A stretch of 24,971 nt of DNA from a virus. The stretch lies in the IMG/VR virus record IMGVR_UViG_3300033993_000697, positions 1-24,971 of that record. One strand, 5' to 3'. Position 1 is the first letter of the stretch, and each line of letters starts with the position of its first letter. Position numbers and translations under genes: made by a program. Below the pieces are notes generated by a model, which saw nothing but the letters and a program-made list of their open reading frames with translations, did no database searches and was not told where the DNA came from. Below, piece by piece: positions 1 to 8,304 of this stretch.

Positions 1-28
1 CTTTTCTTCACACCCGTGAGAAAATAAA

Positions 29-52
29 GTTAACAAAATACTTGTATATTTG
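29..52 (+). promoter_or_regulatory. Bacteroidota-type promoter before TerS
   Basis: A perfect -7 box TATATTTG lies at 45-52, 19 nt before the TerS ATG, so transcription should start around 57-59 and leave a leader of about a dozen nucleotides. A GTTAACA sequence lies at 29-35. No clear TTG -33 element is found at the usual distance, so recognition may need an activator or the -33 may be degenerate. Confidence 0.6.
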
Positions 53-71
53 TATTAAATAGCATATTAAA

Positions 72-542
72 ATGAGGGGGAGACCAAAAAAACCGACCGA
101 AATTAAAAAACTTCAGGGAACTGAGGACAAGCGCTGGCTGGTCGAGAACGAAATGAAAGTTTTACCGTTGGACCAAATACCAAAGGCGCCTGATGGCTTC
201 GACGGGGAAACCTCAGAAATTTGGGCAACGGTTTGCCGCGAACTGCAGCGTAATGGTTTGCTTGCCGGTTGTGACTTAGAGCTATTGCACGGATATTGCA
301 CCTTGTTGCGCCAGTATTATTTGGCCACTGAGAAACTTAAAAAGGAGGGCGTTGTAATTTTGAGCCGCCACGGCGACAAAGTTGCAAACCCCTGGTACCA
401 TATCCAAGGGCAAAGCCTAAAGCAAGCCACACAAATCGCGCAGCTTTTCGGAATCACGCCAAGCGCACGCAGTCGAATTAGCGCAGCCGCTCCAAAGACT
501 GCAACTAAATTAGATCTATTAAAAAAACCCAAAACAGCATGA
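72..542 (+). CDS. terS: Terminase small subunit, P27 family
   Basis: The 156-residue product has the basic N-terminus (RGRPKKPT, residues 2-9) and the helical core of P27-type small terminases (Terminase_4). It is directly upstream of the large terminase, as expected. TerS recognises the packaging site on concatemeric DNA and loads TerL. The length is normal for the family. The ATG is 19 nt after a clear -7 box and needs no Shine-Dalgarno site. The stop overlaps the next ATG (ATGA), indicating translational coupling. Identification rests on recalled family features and on context. Confidence 0.88.
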   Translation: MRGRPKKPTEIKKLQGTEDKRWLVENEMKVLPLDQIPKAPDGFDGETSEIWATVCRELQRNGLLAGCDLELLHGYCTLLRQYYLATEKLKKEGVVILSRHGDKVANPWYHIQGQSLKQATQIAQLFGITPSARSRISAAAPKTATKLDLLKKPKTA

Positions 543-769
543 CAACTAAAAAGACAATTACAAAGGCCATAAGCACAAAAGCCTTTGAAACGGCTAGCGT
601 TAAAATCGTTGAGCCTGTTATTTACCAAGTGCGCCAACGCGATCAGCAATTTGCAGTATACCTAAACGGAAGCGTTTGCGACAAGTTCGGAAAGCCAGGC
701 GATGCTTTCTACTACCGAAATGAAAAACTTGCCTTTGAGGCGTTGGCCTATTTTCAGCAGTGCAAATAG
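539..769 (+). CDS. Small protein between TerS and TerL, unknown function
   Basis: The 76-residue protein overlaps TerS by 4 nt and TerL by 10 nt, so it is translated as part of the packaging operon. The N-terminal half is Thr/Lys/Ala rich. The C-terminal half has a pattern such as FAVYLNGSVCDKF followed by a helix, resembling small single-domain beta-hairpin/helix phage proteins. No catalytic motif or membrane segment is visible. A packaging accessory role is suggested only by location. Confidence 0.65.
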   Translation: MTTKKTITKAISTKAFETASVKIVEPVIYQVRQRDQQFAVYLNGSVCDKFGKPGDAFYYRNEKLAFEALAYFQQCK

Positions 770-2382
770 TCGCCGACTATATCGACGGGATAGGTAGCGG
801 GCGCATTGCTGCTTGCGAGCACGTGCGCAACGCTGTGGCTCGTTATGAAAACGACCGCGGGCACTGGGCATTTAACGAAGATTTGGCACAGCACGCCGTT
901 GAGTTTATACAAAACCTAGAACACACGACGGGCGATTACGCTGGCAAACCTTTTATCTTAGAAGGGTGGCAGGCGTTTATTGTTTGGAATCTGTTTGGGT
1001 TTCTCAATGCGGATGGCAGCCGTCGTTTCACCCGGGCCTATGTTGAAGTTCCACGCAAAAACGGAAAGTCTACATTTAGCAGCGCCGTTATGCTTTACGG
1101 TCTTATTGCGGATGACGAGCCAGCGGCTCAGGTTTACAGCGCAGCCACAAAGTTAGATCAGGCTATGATGGTGTTTGGTGAATCTGTGCGGGTTTGTCAA
1201 AATCTGCCCTGGCTAAATGAAGCGCTGACTGTTAACAACTCTGTTAATAACCGCCGCATTCTTTATGGGCAATCTATTTACAAACCGCTCGAATGGAACC
1301 CGGGCAAACAGGACGGACTCAATGCGCACTTTTGCTGCATCGACGAATACCACGCCCACCCAAACGACGAGCTTTATAATGTAATTCGTAACTCAATGGG
1401 TGCAAGGCGCCAGCCTTTGCTGTTTACAATTACAACGGCAGGCTTTAATCGTGAGGCACCCTGCTATAAGCATCGGCAGTATTGTGCCAATGTTTTAAAC
1501 GGTGCAATTAAAGACGATGCGCTTTTTTCTGTGATCTATACACTGGATGAAGGCGACGACTGGACCGACCCTGCAGTGTGGGCCAAAGCAAATCCTAACT
1601 GGGGGATTTCAGTTTACCCTCGGCAATTAGAGCAAGCGCTTACAGAGGCCAAAGAGTTTGTGCATAAAGAGGTTGAGTTTAAAACCAAGCTGCTAAACGT
1701 TTGGACAGATACAGCCCAGACTTGGATTAGTGACAGCCTTTGGAAACTATGCGACGGCGACGACGACCTAGAGGGCGAGCTTTGCTACGGCGGTTTAGAC
1801 TTAGCAAGCACCGGCGACTTTTGCGCTTTCTCGCTTTTCTTCCCAAGCCTTAACGCAGTGCGAACCTGGTATTGGCTTCCTGCTGAAAGTGCATACAAAC
1901 GCAAGGACGCAGCCGGGGCATCGATTCGCCAATGGGCAGCCGATGGCTTTATAGAATTAACCGAGGGCAACGTTACAGATTACGCTTTCATCAAAGCCCG
2001 CATCATTGAACTGGCGCAGCGTTACGATATTAAAGACATAGCCTTCGACCGATTCAATGCGTCGCAGCTTGTAATCGAATTGCAAAACGAAGGGCTTGCC
2101 ATGTTTCCTTTTGGCCAGGGGTTTGTTTCAATGTCGGCACCGACTAAAGAACTAGAGCGACTTGTTAAAGACAGAATGCTAAGGCACGCTGGCAACCCAG
2201 TGACGCGCTGGATGATGGGCAATATATTGTTAACTCAGGACCCAGCAGGCAACATTAAAATAAATAAGGCTAAGAGCGGCGACAAAGTCGACGGGCCTGT
2301 GAGTATAGTTATGGCCTTGGGCACTTGCATGCAGGACGCAGCCAAAGAGCAAAACAGCGAATTTTGGTTTTTAAGCTTATGA
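760..2382 (+). CDS. terL: Terminase large subunit (ATPase-nuclease motor)
   Basis: The 540-residue protein matches the Terminase_1-type large subunit that cuts concatemers and pumps DNA into proheads. Visible parts: Walker A PRKNGKS at residues 98-104, Walker B FCCIDEY at 191-197, and a C-terminal RNase H-like nuclease with acidic sites near D347 (GGLDLAS), in IAFDRFN, and in the DGPVSI segment near the end. Full family length. The start is GTG at 760 inside the preceding gene; no ATG occurs before the conserved N-terminal region. It overlaps the next gene by 4 nt. Confidence 0.95.
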   Translation: MQIVADYIDGIGSGRIAACEHVRNAVARYENDRGHWAFNEDLAQHAVEFIQNLEHTTGDYAGKPFILEGWQAFIVWNLFGFLNADGSRRFTRAYVEVPRKNGKSTFSSAVMLYGLIADDEPAAQVYSAATKLDQAMMVFGESVRVCQNLPWLNEALTVNNSVNNRRILYGQSIYKPLEWNPGKQDGLNAHFCCIDEYHAHPNDELYNVIRNSMGARRQPLLFTITTAGFNREAPCYKHRQYCANVLNGAIKDDALFSVIYTLDEGDDWTDPAVWAKANPNWGISVYPRQLEQALTEAKEFVHKEVEFKTKLLNVWTDTAQTWISDSLWKLCDGDDDLEGELCYGGLDLASTGDFCAFSLFFPSLNAVRTWYWLPAESAYKRKDAAGASIRQWAADGFIELTEGNVTDYAFIKARIIELAQRYDIKDIAFDRFNASQLVIELQNEGLAMFPFGQGFVSMSAPTKELERLVKDRMLRHAGNPVTRWMMGNILLTQDPAGNIKINKAKSGDKVDGPVSIVMALGTCMQDAAKEQNSEFWFLSL

Positions 2383-2564
2383 AATTTCTAGACGACTACA
2401 TGCAAGTTTATTACAACAACCTCCCGAAATATCGGACCTACGAGGATGCTTACAACGCCACAGAGGAAAAGTATTTTGGCAAGTTTGGCGTGAGGCGTTA
2501 TAAAAACTATGATGTATTTCGTGCAGCACTTTCTAGATGGCTAAGCCAAGGACGGAATAAATAA
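2379..2564 (+). CDS. 61-aa protein after TerL, unknown function
   Basis: The start at 2379 overlaps the TerL stop (ATGA) and is preferred over an upstream in-frame ATG at 2325 that lies deep inside TerL. The product is rich in Tyr, Phe, Lys and Asp, predicted helical, and has a repeated aromatic-basic pattern (YFGKF, RRYKNYDVF). It resembles the small helical proteins often found at terminase-portal junctions in Bacteroidota phages, but I do not recognise a named family. It ends just before a promoter-like element. Confidence 0.65.
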   Translation: MKFLDDYMQVYYNNLPKYRTYEDAYNATEEKYFGKFGVRRYKNYDVFRAALSRWLSQGRNK

Positions 2565-2565
2565 G

Positions 2566-2604
2566 ATTTGTTAACACATAAAATTTAACCTAGTTGTAAT
2601 TTGC
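2566..2604 (+). promoter_or_regulatory. Two-box promoter-like element before the portal gene
   Basis: ATTTGTTAACAC (2566-2577) and TTGTAATTTGC (2594-2604) are separated by 16 nt. The same pair with the same 16-nt gap occurs at 13381-13419. It could be read as a TTTG -33 (2567-2570) with a weak -7 ending in TAGTTG at 2596, or as an activator box plus a TAATTTG -7. The portal ATG follows 5 nt later, so the transcript would have almost no leader. Confidence 0.55.
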
Positions 2605-2609
2605 ACCCG

Positions 2610-3881
2610 ATGAATTTAAGATTCTGGCAGCCAAGAAAGGAAAAGCGATCTAGTCTATCGCAGCCAACGGATTGGCTTATAAATACTTTACAAAATGTTT
2701 TTGGATACCAAACAAAAAGCGGCCAAGCTGTTAACGATCGCACGGCTTTATCTATCGCGTCAGTGCACGCGTGCGTTAGAGTTATTGCAGACGGTATTGC
2801 GGGGCTTTCTCTAAAGCTCTACAAAGACGACGGCACTAACCGCGAGCAGGTCGTGGTTCACTACGCCACTGCATTGGTTAACGAGCCTAACGCCTATCAA
2901 ACCAAATACGATTTTACCAAATACATGGTAAGTCACTTGGCGCTAAAGGGTAACGCTTACGCATTCATTAACCGCGATGCTCGCTACCTTGGCATCGAGT
3001 TGCACCCGATTGCGCCTGATTACGTTACACCGGTAATGCAAGATGGCCAACTGTTCTACAAGGTGAATCAAAAAGGAATCCCGGGCATGGTGCCCGCTTC
3101 CGACATGTTGCACTTTAAAGGTCTTTGCGGGGATAATCCCCTAGTCGGTTTGTCGCCTATCGTGGTGCACGCCGAAACCTTGGGCATAGATCTAGCAGCA
3201 ATTAGCCAAAGCGCTGGCGTTTATAAAAACGGCGTTTTGAAATTCTTGTTAACATCCGACGCACAAATTAAGCCTGAGCAAGCAACCCCATTAAAGAAAT
3301 CTTTAGACGATGTGATAGATGGGGCAAGCCGTTCCACTGTTTTGCCTAACGGCATCAAGATGGAAAAGCTAAGCCTGTCACCTGAAGAGGCGCAGTATTT
3401 AGAGACTCGCAAATTTTCTGCAGAAGAAATTGCCCGCATTTTCGGGGTGCCCGCTTCTATGATTGGCGCAAAGGATGGCATCAAGTCTAGCGTTGAGCAG
3501 GAATACCAGGACTTTTACGCTCGCACTTTGGCATCTTATGCCATTAACATCGAGCAGGAATTGGCCCGCAAGCTGTTAACAGAAAACGACAAACTAACTT
3601 ATTACTTTAAATTTAACTTTAATTCGCTGCTTAGAGCATCCGCCAACGAGCGAGCAGATTATTATAACAAGGGCATCCGCGGCGGTTGGCTCTCTAGAAA
3701 TGAGGCGCGCAGGTTTGAGGACGCTAACGGATTTGATGGCGGCGACGAATACCTAATCGAATCAAACCTAATGCCGTCAAGTAAAATAGATGCTTACATG
3801 GATGCCAAAATTGAGCAGCTAATGAGCACAGCCGATAAGAACAACAACCCAGAGGGAACTAATAACACAGAAGTAATCTAA
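2610..3881 (+). CDS. Portal protein, HK97 type
   Basis: About 423 residues, with the typical HK97-family (Phage_portal) layout: an early segment with SVHACVRVIADGIA, a central beta region, EEIARIFGVPASMIG, and a C-terminal helical region with GWLSRNEAR. The portal forms the dodecameric vertex through which DNA is packaged and to which the connector binds. I prefer the ATG at 2610; a TTG at 2601 would add three residues. The stop shares one base with the protease start (TAATG). The C-terminal tail is Asn/Thr rich and probably disordered. Confidence 0.93.
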   Translation: MNLRFWQPRKEKRSSLSQPTDWLINTLQNVFGYQTKSGQAVNDRTALSIASVHACVRVIADGIAGLSLKLYKDDGTNREQVVVHYATALVNEPNAYQTKYDFTKYMVSHLALKGNAYAFINRDARYLGIELHPIAPDYVTPVMQDGQLFYKVNQKGIPGMVPASDMLHFKGLCGDNPLVGLSPIVVHAETLGIDLAAISQSAGVYKNGVLKFLLTSDAQIKPEQATPLKKSLDDVIDGASRSTVLPNGIKMEKLSLSPEEAQYLETRKFSAEEIARIFGVPASMIGAKDGIKSSVEQEYQDFYARTLASYAINIEQELARKLLTENDKLTYYFKFNFNSLLRASANERADYYNKGIRGGWLSRNEARRFEDANGFDGGDEYLIESNLMPSSKIDAYMDAKIEQLMSTADKNNNPEGTNNTEVI

Positions 3882-4492
3882 TGAAACAAGAAAGGCGCAC
3901 ATTTACGGGCACCGTTATAGCCAGATCAGAAGGCGAGAACATGCCGAAAGAAATCGGAGGCATTGCCGCCGTTATTAATAGCGTTACCGATTTGGGATAT
4001 TTTGAAGAGGTAATTGAGCGCGGTGCGTTTGACAATGCTTTGAATAAAGAGTACGACATTCGCTGTTTGTTTAACCATGAAGCCGAGTTAATTCTGGGCC
4101 GTACAAAAGCAAGCACTTGCAATGTGTTTGTAAACGCTGACGGTAATTTAGAATACACTTGGGTGCCAGACTACGAGAACCCCACGCACATGTCTGTCGT
4201 TCGTTCTATCATGCGCGGAGATATTACGCAGAGCTCATTTGCTTTCACGATCAAAGAACAGAAGTGGTCAGAGTCTACCAAATACGGAAGCATGGGCAAG
4301 CGCACAATCACAATGATCGAGGATCTGTACGACGTGAGCCCAGTTACTTATCCCGCTTATGCTGACACGGAAGCCGACGCTCGCAGCGTTGTTGCCTTGC
4401 GTGATCAAGAGCGTGAAATTGAAGAAGCCAAAAGAAGCCAAGCGGCTGCCGATGTTTTGAAATTGGCGCTGCTTAGATACGAAAACTTATAA
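3881..4492 (+). CDS. Prohead maturation protease, HK97 type (S78)
   Basis: The 203-residue protein has the order expected for S78 prohead proteases: N-terminal FTGTVIARSEG, VIERGAFDNAL, FNHE with the likely catalytic His at residue 66, DITQSSFAF with the likely catalytic Ser at 119, then the conserved YDVSPVTYPAY. It would cleave the N-terminal delta region from the capsid protein during maturation. It sits between portal and capsid, the canonical position. The last 35 residues form a charged helix that may tether it to the scaffold. Confidence 0.93.
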   Translation: MKQERRTFTGTVIARSEGENMPKEIGGIAAVINSVTDLGYFEEVIERGAFDNALNKEYDIRCLFNHEAELILGRTKASTCNVFVNADGNLEYTWVPDYENPTHMSVVRSIMRGDITQSSFAFTIKEQKWSESTKYGSMGKRTITMIEDLYDVSPVTYPAYADTEADARSVVALRDQEREIEEAKRSQAAADVLKLALLRYENL

Positions 4493-4507
4493 AACAAAAT
4501 TAAAACC

Positions 4508-5821
4508 ATGAATAAAATCAAAGCCCTAAAAGAAGAGCGTGGACGTTTGCTCGGCGAATTGTCTACCTTGCAAACAACCATCGAGCGCGAAGCGCGTTCT
4601 ATGGCTGACACTGAAACCAACCGTTTGAGCGAAATCGAAGCCCGTTTGGGTGCGATCAAAGCTGAGGTTGAAACCTTGGAAAAGTTGCAAAACCTTGCAG
4701 CCCAAGCCGCTGGCCACACTGCTAGCCGTTCAGAAGAAAAAGAAAAGTCAGAAATGGCTAAAGAGTACAGTTTCAAGCGTGCCATTGACATGGCTATCTC
4801 TGGCCGTCGTGAAGGTGTTGAGGGTGAGTTTTCAGCCTTGGCTTCTAGCGAGTACCAGCGTAGCGGTGTAAGCGTTAGCGCTCACTCTATGAAAATCCCT
4901 TCTGAAGTTTTCAAGCGTGACATGTCAGTAACTGGCGGTACTTCAGGTTCTGAGGGTGGTGTAAACGTTCAAACTTCTGTTGGTTCTATTATCGACGTGT
5001 TGCTTCCTAAGACTGTATTGCGCGGTTTGGGTGTTCAGCAGTTGAGCGGATTGGTTGGCAACTTGGATATGCCTACTGCTAGCACTGTACCTTCTGCAGG
5101 TTGGAATACTGAAAACGGATCTGCTACTGAAAAGAGCCCTGCGTTTTCTAAAATCACTTTCAGCCCTAAGCGTTTGGCTGCTTACATTCAGGTTTCTAAC
5201 CAGTTGATGTTGCAATCTAGCAACTCTATTGACGCCTACGTGCGCAACTGGTTGTTGAATGCTATGGCTCAATCTTTGGAAACTGCTGCTATTAAGGGCG
5301 GTGGATCTAACGAGCCTACCGGTATTATTGCCAACGCAAACGTAAACGTTACTTTTGCAGGTGGTGCAACTTCTAACGCTACAAACGCTAACGGTATCGC
5401 TCCAGTTTGGGCCGATGTTGTTAACTTGATGAAAGCGGTAGAAAACGCCAACGGTGACGGTGTTGCTTACTTGACTAACCCAAAGGTTAAAGCTGCTTTG
5501 CAGACTATTCCACGCCAAACTTCTGGTGTAGAAGGTAACTTCATCTGGCCTGCAGGTGGTATGGACTTGAACGGCTACCCAGTTGCTACTTCAACTTTGG
5601 TGCCTTCTAACTTGTCTAAAGGTTCTAGCAGCACATTGTCTGCCATGATCTTCGGAGATTTCTCTAAAATGGCAATCGCCTCTTGGGGTGGTATGGAGTT
5701 GACAGTTGACCCTTATAGCGGCGCAACTGCTGGCTTGACTAACGTTGTATTGAATGCTTACTTAGATTGCAACTTGTTGCAGCCTGCTGCCTTTGCAGTT
5801 TGTAAGGACATCGTAGCCTAA
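4508..5821 (+). CDS. Major capsid protein, HK97 fold with delta domain
   Basis: 437 residues. Residues 1-80 are a charged coiled coil, the delta/scaffold domain. A linker and helix (about 85-115) follow, then the HK97 capsid fold with the N-arm, spine helix and P-domain (for example IIDVLLPKTVLRGLGV near 161-176, and WGGMELTVDPYSG near the end). The delta region is presumably removed by the upstream protease. Codon use is more uniform than in neighbours (strong preference for CGT, GGT, GCT, TTG, AAC), as expected for the most highly expressed phage gene. The ATG is preceded by A-rich sequence. Confidence 0.95.
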   Translation: MNKIKALKEERGRLLGELSTLQTTIEREARSMADTETNRLSEIEARLGAIKAEVETLEKLQNLAAQAAGHTASRSEEKEKSEMAKEYSFKRAIDMAISGRREGVEGEFSALASSEYQRSGVSVSAHSMKIPSEVFKRDMSVTGGTSGSEGGVNVQTSVGSIIDVLLPKTVLRGLGVQQLSGLVGNLDMPTASTVPSAGWNTENGSATEKSPAFSKITFSPKRLAAYIQVSNQLMLQSSNSIDAYVRNWLLNAMAQSLETAAIKGGGSNEPTGIIANANVNVTFAGGATSNATNANGIAPVWADVVNLMKAVENANGDGVAYLTNPKVKAALQTIPRQTSGVEGNFIWPAGGMDLNGYPVATSTLVPSNLSKGSSSTLSAMIFGDFSKMAIASWGGMELTVDPYSGATAGLTNVVLNAYLDCNLLQPAAFAVCKDIVA

Positions 5822-5830
5822 TATCCTGCC

Positions 5831-5888
5831 CGCTCGGGGGCGTAAAAGTTCCGAGTGCTAGGGGTGGTCTTGACTGCACTGCCCCTGG
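5831..5888 (+). promoter_or_regulatory. Two abutting RNA hairpins between capsid gene and next gene
   Basis: Stem 1 pairs 5831-5839 with 5849-5857 (core CTCGG/CCGAG, three G-U pairs, 9-nt loop). Stem 2 pairs 5858-5868 with 5878-5888 (core AGGGG/CCCCT, G-U pairs, 9-nt loop). The stems touch directly and end 6 nt before the ATG at 5895. Several pairs are G-U on the plus strand and would be A-C on the other, so the structure belongs to plus-strand RNA. No T-run follows. Likely roles are attenuation, mRNA 3'-end protection for the capsid message, or translational control. Confidence 0.65.
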
Positions 5889-5894
5889 GCCAAT

Positions 5895-6089
5895 ATGAAA
5901 GTGAGATTTACAGCAAACCCTACAGGCCAATTTAATTTGTCTTACAATGTAGGCGAAGAAGTAATTTTGGAAACCAAGCAGGCCATGCTTTTAATCGAAG
6001 CTGGAGTTGCTGAAGAGATTGCAGTATTGACGCCAACCAAAAAGAAGGCAAAACCAGTGAACCCTGAAACCGAACTAGACGCCGAATAA
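5895..6089 (+). CDS. Small head-region protein, unknown function
   Basis: The 64-residue protein has a short beta domain (KVRFTANPTGQFNLSYNVGEEV), a helix (QAMLLIEAGVAEE), and a Lys/Pro/Glu-rich tail. This pattern is common in small genes between capsid and connector in siphoviruses, but I cannot assign a tested function. Translation probably depends on opening of stem 2 of the upstream hairpin pair, because only 6 nt separate that stem from the ATG. One base separates its stop from the next ATG. Confidence 0.7.
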   Translation: MKVRFTANPTGQFNLSYNVGEEVILETKQAMLLIEAGVAEEIAVLTPTKKKAKPVNPETELDAE

Positions 6090-6090
6090 A

Positions 6091-6750
6091 ATGTTTATCA
6101 GCCGCCGTTATACCGCCTTTGCAAATGTTGCAACCGACTATCTAAGTTTAGCGGATGCTAAGAGCCATTTGCGTGTTACATCGTCATCAGATGACACCTA
6201 TATTTCGGGGCTGATCTCTATGGCAATCGAAGCCTGCAGCAATTATTTGGGTTACTCTATACGCAAAGGAACTGCCAAGTATGGTTTTGACGCTTATACA
6301 GGCTCTCCTGCGCTCGTTAATCCCGTTAATGGTCTCAATATACCTAGCGGTAATTATCTGCGCTTAAACACGCGCTGCTTGTCTGTTGTTTCTGTGAGTT
6401 ATGTAAACGATTCACAAGCCGTTATTGCATTTGATTCAGCCTCGTGGTTGGTTTCACCTGATCCAATGGGCAGCTATAGCCGCAATATTTTCTTTGAAGA
6501 TGCGCCGAGCTCTATTACTGACGACACAATTAAGTACATTGTTGAGATTACAGAAGGGTTTAACCCGGTTGGCACGGCATCCGTTGACCCCGATACAATT
6601 TTTCCTGCAACTATTAAGCACGCGGCCCTTTTATTGGTGGCTCAATACTACGATAACAGACAGGCCATTGTAACGGGAACCATTCAAACAGAAATGAGTT
6701 TAGGTTTCCATTACCTTTTGGACCCGTACAAAATCCAAATCATGATCTAA
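6091..6750 (+). CDS. Head-tail connector, gp6-like
   Basis: 219 residues. The N-terminal LSLADAKSHLRVTSSSDD (18-35) followed by ISMAIEACSNYLG (42-54) is the signature of gp6-like connectors (Phage_gp6/Phage_connect). The C-terminal helix includes IKHAALLLVAQYYDNR. The protein forms a ring below the portal. It is longer than the roughly 110-residue HK97 gp6 because of a central beta region, as in many DNA-packaging-annotated homologues. The stop overlaps the next start by 1 base. Confidence 0.88.
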   Translation: MFISRRYTAFANVATDYLSLADAKSHLRVTSSSDDTYISGLISMAIEACSNYLGYSIRKGTAKYGFDAYTGSPALVNPVNGLNIPSGNYLRLNTRCLSVVSVSYVNDSQAVIAFDSASWLVSPDPMGSYSRNIFFEDAPSSITDDTIKYIVEITEGFNPVGTASVDPDTIFPATIKHAALLLVAQYYDNRQAIVTGTIQTEMSLGFHYLLDPYKIQIMI

Positions 6751-7070
6751 TGAATGCAGGGTTAATGGATGTGCTCGTGAGCTTGCAAAGCTACACCGAA
6801 ACAACAGACGCAAACACCGGGGAGAAATTGCAAACGTGGACCGAATACGCAACCGCCTGGGCGCAGCGTGTAGAAGCTGAAAGCGGTAACGAAAACGTGA
6901 ACGCCGACAGACGCGAACACAAACAAATTGTTAATTACACAGTGCGTTATAACGGTGACATAAGCGTTAAGCATCGCGTTGTTGAGAATGGCATAGCGCA
7001 CAACATTGTTAACATTGCCAACCTACAGCGCAATTTATATTTGAAACTACAAACTGAGGTTACACTGTAA
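6750..7070 (+). CDS. Head closure protein, SPP1 gp16-like
   Basis: The 106-residue protein has the usual size and order of the Phage_H_T_join family: short N-terminus, SLQSYTETTDANTGEKLQTW, AWAQRVEAESGNE, then beta strands with NYTVRYNGDISVKHRVV and a C-terminal NIVNIANLQRNLYLKL. It would cap the connector and keep DNA in the filled head. It starts within the TAATG overlap with the connector gene and ends in the same kind of overlap with the next gene. Confidence 0.85.
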   Translation: MNAGLMDVLVSLQSYTETTDANTGEKLQTWTEYATAWAQRVEAESGNENVNADRREHKQIVNYTVRYNGDISVKHRVVENGIAHNIVNIANLQRNLYLKLQTEVTL

Positions 7071-7516
7071 TGGCTGAAACTAATATAACTGGAATGGCTG
7101 AGGTAATAAATTCCTTGCAGGCTATGGGTAAAAATATAAAAACCCCTAAGCTGCAGAAAGTTATTCGCCAAAGCAGCCAGCGCATTATTAACACAGCCCG
7201 CACTTTGGCACCGGTTAACACGGGCGACCTGCGCGATTCTATTGGATTCATTACAAGCAAGGACAGCACTAACTTAGACAAAGCGCTAATTGGTTTGCGT
7301 CGTGAATACTACAACGCTTACCTGGGTGTTATGTTTGAGTATGGCACAGCGCCAAGGATTCAAAAGAACGGACGCTATACAGGCAGTTTAACGCCGCATC
7401 CATTCATGCGCCCGGCACTAGATCAAAACGCAAACGCAGTAACTGAAGAAATTTTAAAAGGCGTGGATGGAATCCTAGCCGACTTAGCAAAGAAAAATAA
7501 CTTAATATACAAATAA
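7070..7516 (+). CDS. HK97 gp10-like tail completion protein
   Basis: 148 residues with the hallmarks of the HK97-gp10 family: APVNTGDLRDSI at 47-58, FEYGTA at 89-94 and PHPFMRPAL at 109-117, then a C-terminal helix. These proteins join the tail to the head or complete its proximal end. Length and position after the closure protein are typical. A DUF3168-type terminator would usually follow here, but in this genome that gene lies at 8642 instead. Confidence 0.9.
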   Translation: MAETNITGMAEVINSLQAMGKNIKTPKLQKVIRQSSQRIINTARTLAPVNTGDLRDSIGFITSKDSTNLDKALIGLRREYYNAYLGVMFEYGTAPRIQKNGRYTGSLTPHPFMRPALDQNANAVTEEILKGVDGILADLAKKNNLIYK

Positions 7517-7518
7517 CC

Positions 7519-7956
7519 ATGGCAACTACTGGACCAGTAAACGGCACCCTGATAAGCATCTATAAAGATGTAGCAGGCACATTGACCAAAATCGCTAACG
7601 CGACTTCTCACTCTATCGACATTTCTAAGGACATGATCGACGTTACCAACAAGGACAGCGCAGGCGCTAAAGAGTTTATCGCTGGCGAGTATGGCTACAC
7701 GTTGAACGTCGAAGGTATCTTTGAAGAAGATGCAAGCGTAAGCGCTAGCGGGCAATCATTCAAAGACATTTTAACCGACCTTTTGGCTGGCACTTCTGTA
7801 ACTGTTGTAATGACCACAAACAGCACAGGCGATCAAAAATTAACTGGCGCCGCATTTTTTAGCAGCTTGTCATTGAGCGCACCCAATAACGACAAAGCAA
7901 CTTTCACCGGCACATTGCAAGGTACTGGCGCTTTGACTATTGGCACAGTTGCTTAA
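7519..7956 (+). CDS. Major tail tube protein
   Basis: The 145-residue protein has the TP901-1-type tail tube pattern (Phage_tail_2): N-terminal beta strand GTLISIYKD, SHSIDISKDMIDVTNKDSAGAKEFIAG (residues about 30-56), and ending in ATFTGTLQGTGALTIGTV. It polymerises around the tape measure to form the tail tube. Codon choice is similar to the capsid gene in part, as expected for an abundant protein. The start is preceded by AAATAACC, not a Shine-Dalgarno site. Confidence 0.92.
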   Translation: MATTGPVNGTLISIYKDVAGTLTKIANATSHSIDISKDMIDVTNKDSAGAKEFIAGEYGYTLNVEGIFEEDASVSASGQSFKDILTDLLAGTSVTVVMTTNSTGDQKLTGAAFFSSLSLSAPNNDKATFTGTLQGTGALTIGTVA

Positions 7957-7970
7957 TACTATTATATTTG
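7940..7970 (+). promoter_or_regulatory. Promoter for the tail chaperone, leaderless
   Basis: A -33 TTG at 7940-7942 is followed after 20 nt by a perfect -7 TATATTTG at 7963-7970. Transcription should start about 5-7 nt later, at the ATG at 7975, giving a leaderless message. The -33 lies inside the end of the tail tube gene. It would allow the chaperone and the distal tail genes to be transcribed separately from head genes. Confidence 0.75.
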
Positions 7971-7974
7971 TGCC

Positions 7975-8304
7975 ATGAGCACAGAAATTAAAATAGGGGG
8001 TGTTCAGCACCCCCTTTTGTTTAACATGAATTCGCTGCGCAATGTTATGCAGCTTGCAGGCATGGAATCGTTTGCAGATCTAAACATGCAAAAGGACCTG
8101 GCTAAATCTATGGACTTTGCGCTAGCCTGCGCATTTTACGGAATCGTTGAGGGCTACGAAGCCCAGGGCGAAAAGACACCATTCGCATCTGTTCAAAAAC
8201 TAGGCGCAGCCATTACAAAGTTTAGCGAACTATCGCCAGCACTTGACGCTTTTACACAAGCCGTTACAGACTTTTTCGCAACCGACGAACCCGAGGGAAA
8301 GTAA
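7975..8304 (+). CDS. Tail assembly chaperone G
   Basis: 109 residues: N-terminal strand EIKIGGVQHPLLFNMNSLRN, then helices rich in Ala, Leu and Phe, ending DEPEGK. Position between tube and tape measure, small size and an adjacent -1 slippery site match lambda gpG-type chaperones, which coat the tape measure during tail assembly. The start lies 4 nt after a -7 box, so its message is probably leaderless. The G form is the zero-frame product ending at TAA 8302-8304. Confidence 0.85.
   Translation: MSTEIKIGGVQHPLLFNMNSLRNVMQLAGMESFADLNMQKDLAKSMDFALACAFYGIVEGYEAQGEKTPFASVQKLGAAITKFSELSPALDAFTQAVTDFFATDEPEGK

Noticed and set aside
4943-5518. Minus-strand open frame of about 190 codons in the capsid gene
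   Set aside because: Created by the strong codon bias of the capsid gene; the translation has no recognisable features and would be antisense to the most expressed gene.
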